Made by a program: the position numbers and the translations under genes. From JACDAN01 sp035697545 (lineage in GTDB: Bacteria; Actinomycetota; Thermoleophilia; Gaiellales; Gaiellaceae): 8,363 nucleotides of DNA. Every line of letters begins with the position of its first letter. Position 1 is the first letter of the stretch. The notes below the pieces were generated by a model, which had not been told where the DNA came from, searched no databases, and saw nothing but the letters and a program-made list of their open reading frames with translations. The stretch spans positions 1 to 8,363 of the forward strand of contig DASSCT010000070.1 in NCBI GenBank assembly GCA_035697545.1, given 5' to 3'. Below are positions 4,808 to 8,363 of this stretch, piece after piece.

Positions 4808-6858
4808 GCCTTAACCTCTTCCTTCTCCTTCTGCGCCTCGGCCACAAGCTTCTGGGCCACGTGCGTCGGGACTTCTTCGTAGCGCGTGAAGGCCATGTGG
4901 TAGTCGCCGCGGCCGCCGGTCATCGAGGTCAGCGACTGCGAGTACGTGAGCATCTCGGCCATCGGGACCTCGGCCTTGATCATCGTCATGCCGGCGCCGA
5001 CGGGCTCCATGCCGAGCAGCCGGCCACGGCGCGAGTTGAGGTCACCGTTGACCGAGCCGACCGCGTCGTCCGGAACCGTCACGTCCACCTCCATCATCGG
5101 CTCGAGCAGGACCGGGTCGGCCTCCCCGTAGGCCTGCTTGAACGCCAGCGAGCCGGCGATCTTGAACGCCATCTCCGAGGAGTCGACCGAGTGGTGTGAG
5201 CCGTCCACGAGCAGGACGCGGACACCCTGCACCGGCGCTCCGGCGAGCTCGCCGTGCATCATCGCCTCCTGGATCCCCTTGTCGACGGCGGGCCGGAAGC
5301 CCTGGGGAATGACGCCGCCGACGATCTTGTCGACGAACTCGTAACCCGTGTGCCCCTCGATCGGCTCGAGGACGATGTGCGCATCGCCGAACTGGCCACG
5401 TCCGCCTGTCTGTTTCTTGTAGCGGCCGTGGCCCTTCGACTCGCGGCGGATCGTCTCCAGGTACGGCACCCGCGGCGGGCGCAGGTCGACCTCGACGCCG
5501 AAGCGGCGGTTGACCCGGTCCACGGCGACCTCGACGTGCATCTGGGAGAGGCCGGAAAGCAGCTGCTCGCCCGTCTGCTGGTCACGACGGAGGACGAGCG
5601 TCGGGTCCTCCTCGGACAGACGTCTCAGTGCGGAACCGAGCTTCTCCTCGTCGCCCTTGGCCTTCGGCGCGATCGCGAAGCTCATCACCGGCTCCGGAAA
5701 GTCGATCTTCGGCAGCTCGACGTCCTTGTCGGCGTCCAGCAAGAGGTCGCCGGTCAGCGTCTCCTTGAGCTTGGCGACGGCGCCGATGTCGCCGGGCCCG
5801 AACTCCTCGGCCTGCTCGTGCTCCTTGCCCTGAAGGGTCAGGAGCTGGCCGACGCGCTCCTTGTTGCGGGACCTGTGGTTCACGAGCGTCGCGTCGGACG
5901 TGACTTTGCCCTCGAGGACCCGGAACACGTTGATGCGGCCCGCGAACGGATCGGCGACAGTTTTGAAGACGAAGGCTGCGCTTCCTGCGCCGTCCACATG
6001 GACGTCGAAATCCTTCTTCGCCGGCGAGGGGATCCCCTCGACGAGCAGGTCGAGGATCGCGGTCGTCCCGAGATTCTTGGTCGCGACGCCGCAGGCAACG
6101 GGGAAGATCTCGCCGCGCGTGACCGCGTCCTTGAGCGCGTGCGCGACCTCCTCGTCCGAGAGCTCCTGACCGTCGAGGTAGCGCTCCATCAGACCTTCGT
6201 CCGTCTCCACCACGGAGTCGAGGAGCTTCTCGCGGTACTCGGCCACCTGGTCGCTCATCTCTGCGGGGATCTCGCCCGGCGCAGCCTCCTTGCCGCCCTC
6301 GGGGCTCGTGTACGCCTTCATGTGCAGGAGGTCGACGATGCCGCTCAGCTCGTGCTCCGCGCCGATCGGCAAATGGATCGCGACGGCGCGCGGCGAGAGC
6401 GAGCTCTGGAGAGCGTTCAAGACCCTGAAGAAGTCGGCGCGCTCGCGGTCGAGCATGTTCACGAAGAAGACCCGCGCTAGGCCGAGCTCCTCGGCTCTCG
6501 ACCATACCCGGCTCGTCTGAACCTCGACGCCCATGACCCCGGAGACGACGATCAGGGCGCCCTCGACCACGCGGAGCGCCGCAATCGTGTCGCCCTGGAA
6601 GCTCGGCTCACCGGGGGTGTCGATCAGGTTGATCTTGCGTCCCTGCCAGTCGAGGTGGCAAAGCGAGGCGGAGATGGTCATCTGCCGCCGCTGCTCGTCC
6701 TCGTCCCAGTCGCCGACAGTGGAGCCCTGCTCGATCGTCCCCAGCCGGTTCACGGCCCCGGACTGGAAGAGCATCGCCTCGACGAGCGACGTCTTCCCGG
6801 TCCCACGGTGGCCGGTGACGGCGACGTTGCGGATCTTTCCGGACTCGACAGCGGGCAT
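4804..6858 (-). CDS. fusA2: Elongation factor G-like translational GTPase (EF-G2/FusA2 type)
   Basis: A full-length five-domain EF-G paralogue of 684 residues. The GTPase domain has a P-loop GHRGTGKT (16-23), switch I threonine T61 in RRQMTIS, G3 DTPGE (80-84), G4 NMLD (134-137) and G5-like GVATKN (257-262). Domains II and III run roughly 290-462, domain IV has the GGRGQFG motif (485-491), and domain V ends with LTYSQSLTSMTGGRGDYHM. Canonical EF-G has AHxDxGKT, DTPGH and NKxD. The substitutions, notably E84 for the catalytic histidine and M135 for lysine, set this apart and suggest weak or altered GTP hydrolysis. Mycobacterial FusA2 and Thermus EF-G-2 are comparable paralogues whose cellular role is unsettled. 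The ATG at 6856-6858 has AGGAGG 10 bases upstream. It follows the sigma gene by 49 bases and overlaps the next small gene. Confidence 0.92.
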   Translation of the reverse strand: MPAVESGKIRNVAVTGHRGTGKTSLVEAMLFQSGAVNRLGTIEQGSTVGDWDEDEQRRQMTISASLCHLDWQGRKINLIDTPGEPSFQGDTIAALRVVEGALIVVSGVMGVEVQTSRVWSRAEELGLARVFFVNMLDRERADFFRVLNALQSSLSPRAVAIHLPIGAEHELSGIVDLLHMKAYTSPEGGKEAAPGEIPAEMSDQVAEYREKLLDSVVETDEGLMERYLDGQELSDEEVAHALKDAVTRGEIFPVACGVATKNLGTTAILDLLVEGIPSPAKKDFDVHVDGAGSAAFVFKTVADPFAGRINVFRVLEGKVTSDATLVNHRSRNKERVGQLLTLQGKEHEQAEEFGPGDIGAVAKLKETLTGDLLLDADKDVELPKIDFPEPVMSFAIAPKAKGDEEKLGSALRRLSEEDPTLVLRRDQQTGEQLLSGLSQMHVEVAVDRVNRRFGVEVDLRPPRVPYLETIRRESKGHGRYKKQTGGRGQFGDAHIVLEPIEGHTGYEFVDKIVGGVIPQGFRPAVDKGIQEAMMHGELAGAPVQGVRVLLVDGSHHSVDSSEMAFKIAGSLAFKQAYGEADPVLLEPMMEVDVTVPDDAVGSVNGDLNSRRGRLLGMEPVGAGMTMIKAEVPMAEMLTYSQSLTSMTGGRGDYHMAFTRYEEVPTHVAQKLVAEAQKEKEEVKA

Positions 6859-6868
6859 GCGAACAGGT

Positions 6869-6874
6869 CCTCCT
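6869..6874 (-). promoter_or_regulatory. Ribosome binding site of the EF-G paralogue
   Basis: AGGAGG on the minus strand lies 10 bases before the ATG at 6858. The spacing is slightly long, but no other start codon in frame fits better. It supports the chosen start. Confidence 0.7.
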
Positions 6875-6896
6875 CGGTCTCGTTGGAGTCAGGATG

Positions 6897-6904
6897 TTAT
6901 CGGC
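6897..6904 (-). promoter_or_regulatory. Candidate sigma-28/WhiG-type -10 box (GCCGATAA)
   Basis: GCCGATAA on the minus strand is identical to the textbook -10 of FliA/WhiG-class promoters. It lies directly between the WhiG-type sigma gene and the EF-G paralogue. Transcription from it would start near 6890 and give a leader of about 30 bases that includes the AGGAGG. The matching TAAA -35 is not visible 15-16 bases upstream (the bases there are GC-rich), so the promoter is incomplete on paper. Confidence 0.4.
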
Positions 6905-6907
6905 GGT

Positions 6908-7705
6908 CTAGGGCTTGGCTCGGGCCCTCTGAGCGGCGCCGGAGAGGCGCGCCTTGAGGCGCAGGACCGCCTTGGTGTGGAGTTGCGACACGCGCGACTC
7001 GGTAACGCCGAGCACCTCGCCGATCTCGCGCAGGGTCAGCTCCTCGTAGTAATAGAGCGTCACGACGAGCTTCTCACGCTCCGGCAGGCGTGCGATCGCC
7101 TCTCCCAGGGCCTCCTTCAGCTCGGTGGCGGCGAGTGCGCTGTCCGGAGCAGGCGCCTCGGTGTCTTCGATCGTGTCGATGAGGGCGATTTGCTCGCCGC
7201 CGGTGCCGCCGATCGTCCATAGCTCGTCGAGTGCCGCGATCGAAGAGCGCGAGATGTCCGTCAGGCTGGCCTCGAGCTCGTCGACGGAGATCCCCACCTG
7301 CCGGGCGATCTCCTCGTCGGTCGGGGGACGGTGCAGCTTGCTCTCGAGGTGGGCGATCGCCCGCTCGATCTCGCGCGCGCGGGCGCGGACGGAGCGCGGC
7401 ACCCAGTCGAGCGAGCGGAGCTCGTCGATGATCGCGCCCCTGATTCGGGTGATGGCATAGGTCTCGAACTTGACGTCCCGGTCGGGGTCGTACCGCTCGA
7501 TCGCGCCCATCAGGCCGAGCAGCCCGTACGAGACGAGATCCTCTTCCTCCACGTGGGCTGGAAGGCCGCTACCGAGCCGGCCGGCAACGTACTTCACGAG
7601 CGGCGCATACGTGAGGATCAGGCGGTCGCGGAGAGCCTTGTCGTCGGGCGTGGCGCGAAAGGATCGCCAGAGGCCCCGGGTGTCGTCGACCTGAGACACG
7701 CGCAA
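6908..7705 (-). CDS. RNA polymerase sigma factor, WhiG/FliA (sigma-28) family
   Basis: A 265-residue group 3 sigma factor. Region 2 (about 25-100) contains LILTYAPLVKYVAGRL, EEDLVSYGLLGLMGAIERYD and VKFETYAITRIRGAIIDELR. Region 3 (about 102-180) starts WVPRSVRARAREIERA. Region 4 (about 195-253) contains LPEREKLVVTLYYYEELTL and the helix-turn-helix LTLREIGEVLGVTESRVSQ (223-241). The YAITRIRGAIIDELR and LYYYEELTLREIG stretches are nearly those of Streptomyces WhiG and FliA. It directs core polymerase to TAAA-N15-GCCGATAA promoters, for flagella or development depending on lineage. The start is TTG at 7703-7705, with AGGA 9 bases upstream overlapping the stop of the preceding gene; a GTG two codons later is the alternative. 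No anti-sigma or flagellar gene is in the window. Confidence 0.95.
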   Translation of the reverse strand: MRVSQVDDTRGLWRSFRATPDDKALRDRLILTYAPLVKYVAGRLGSGLPAHVEEEDLVSYGLLGLMGAIERYDPDRDVKFETYAITRIRGAIIDELRSLDWVPRSVRARAREIERAIAHLESKLHRPPTDEEIARQVGISVDELEASLTDISRSSIAALDELWTIGGTGGEQIALIDTIEDTEAPAPDSALAATELKEALGEAIARLPEREKLVVTLYYYEELTLREIGEVLGVTESRVSQLHTKAVLRLKARLSGAAQRARAKP

Positions 7706-7716
7706 ACAATACGGTC

Positions 7717-8208
7717 CTAGCGCATCCTTTCCTCACCGGCCCACGGGCGCAGGCGCGGAATCCAGCGTGGAACGTTGGCTTCGTAGGCCTCGTAGTCGGC
7801 GCCGAAGCGCCGACGGAGACCACGTTCCTCGACGAGTGGGATGTATACGGCGTTGGCCCCGAGGACGGCCGCGAACCAGATCAGGAGCGCCGGCGAGGAG
7901 AAGCACGCGGCCTCTCCGAGCAGGATGAAGAGCACGCCGCTGATCATCGGATTGCGGACATACCGGTACGGGCCTCGCACGACGAGCCGTGAGGTCGGAT
8001 CCCAGGGAGCGAGCGTTCCTCGACCGACAGTGGCGAAGAGCCTGACGGTGCTGATCACGAGCACAAGGCCGATGGCGATCAGCGGAATGCCGACGACGGC
8101 CGGCGGGCGCAGGGAAGCGCCGGTCTGCCAGACGATCAGCGCGGGAACGCCGACGGTGACGATTCCGGGCAGGAGCAGGACGGCGGCGAGCGGCCGCCAG
8201 AGGCTCAC
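7717..8208 (-). CDS. Isoprenylcysteine carboxyl methyltransferase-like membrane protein
   Basis: A 163-residue integral membrane protein of the ICMT/PEMT-like methyltransferase superfamily. Hydrophobic segments lie near 6-28, 37-58, 88-103 and 107-125. The family motif RGPYRYVRNPM at 78-88 and the C-terminal LVEERGLRRRFGADYEAYEANVPRWIP (125-151) form the SAM-binding half in characterised relatives. Bacterial members methylate varied lipids or small molecules, and the substrate here is unknown. The start is GTG at 8206-8208, overlapping the TGA of the upstream membrane gene in a GTGA junction, so translation is coupled. The sigma gene begins 11 bases after its stop, so it lies in the same transcript. 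Any functional link to the sigma factor is unclear. Confidence 0.88.
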   Translation of the reverse strand: MSLWRPLAAVLLLPGIVTVGVPALIVWQTGASLRPPAVVGIPLIAIGLVLVISTVRLFATVGRGTLAPWDPTSRLVVRGPYRYVRNPMISGVLFILLGEAACFSSPALLIWFAAVLGANAVYIPLVEERGLRRRFGADYEAYEANVPRWIPRLRPWAGEERMR

Positions 8209-8363
8209 GAGTGCCGCGCCGCGCGGAACGTCCGTACGGCGAGGCCGGCCATCCAGAGCGTGAGCACCCCGGCGGCGGCGACGATCACCCAGACCCGTGC
8301 GGTGAAGGCCGCGGCGGTGATCCCGGCGAAGAAGAGGGTGAGGAAGGAAAAGAGCGCGCCCTG
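8205..8363 (-). CDS. C-terminal end of an unidentified membrane protein (start beyond window)
   Basis: The minus strand is open from the window edge for 52 codons to a TGA at 8205-8207. The peptide holds two hydrophobic helices, GALFSFLTLFFAGITAAAF and VWVIVAAAGVLTLWMAGLAV, and ends in a basic TFRAARHS, typical of the last two membrane spans of a small inner-membrane protein with its tail inside. I cannot name the family from this fragment. The stop overlaps the GTG of the ICMT-like gene (GTGA), so the two are coupled and probably head a transcript that includes the sigma factor. Confidence 0.7.
   Translation of the reverse strand, partial: QGALFSFLTLFFAGITAAAFTARVWVIVAAAGVLTLWMAGLAVRTFRAARHS

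Noticed and set aside
5254..6480. Long open frame (408 codons) on the plus strand opposite the EF-G paralogue
   Set aside because: It is the antisense shadow of a clearly conserved gene. High GC leaves such frames open, and the peptide is Arg/Leu/Asp-rich with no domain landmarks.
4804..6858. EF-G paralogue as tetracycline-resistance ribosomal protection protein
   Set aside because: The P-loop and domain IV sequence look like FusA2-type EF-G. Nothing in the context points to resistance, and I see no TetM-like signature.

Overview
The window is high-GC DNA, densely packed with genes that mostly read on the minus strand. It looks like an actinobacterial chromosome, and the gene content fits the class Thermoleophilia (Gaiellales/Solirubrobacterales) best. 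The grounds are a WhiG/FliA-type sigma factor, a FusA2-like second EF-G, an Rv2258c-like winged-helix methyltransferase, frequent GTG/TTG starts, and small proteins that resemble ones I associate with that class. The lineage is inferred from sequence character and was not searched. I see no rRNA, tRNA, CRISPR array, integrase or insertion sequence.

Left block (1-3011, minus strand). A compact run of four genes reads leftward: a 203-residue protein with an N-terminal four-cysteine zinc-ribbon-like module, a 71-residue arginine-rich protein, an intact NAD(P)-dependent aldehyde dehydrogenase, and a winged-helix SAM-dependent methyltransferase cut by the window edge. The gaps are 34, 11 and 9 bases, so this is probably one operon. 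A candidate -10 element lies only a few bases from the first start codon.

Centre (3012-4625, plus strand). A divergent pair encodes a PadR-family repressor and a 65-residue His/Arg-rich coiled-coil protein with a perfect ribosome binding site. The N-terminal tails of the two proteins resemble each other. A terminator-like hairpin follows. Next comes a 324-base gene-free stretch with two copies of a palindromic REP-like repeat built on GTGCCTGGCAC, and then a metallo-beta-lactamase-fold protein that has lost the usual metal-ligand motif.

Right block (4622-8363, minus strand). Read leftward, this holds the end of a small membrane protein, an isoprenylcysteine-methyltransferase-like membrane enzyme (GTGA overlap), a WhiG/FliA-type sigma factor (11-base gap), a divergent EF-G paralogue (49-base gap carrying a GCCGATAA box) and a 61-codon gene. 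That last gene has no ATG, GTG or TTG in its frame. It appears to start at a CTG overlapping the EF-G stop codon, and its own stop overlaps the stop of the convergent metallo-beta-lactamase-fold gene in a CTAG palindrome.

The most unusual points are the repeat pair, the unannotated CTG-start gene, the N-terminal module shared by PadR and its neighbour, and the sigma-28-like -10 box between the sigma gene and the EF-G paralogue.
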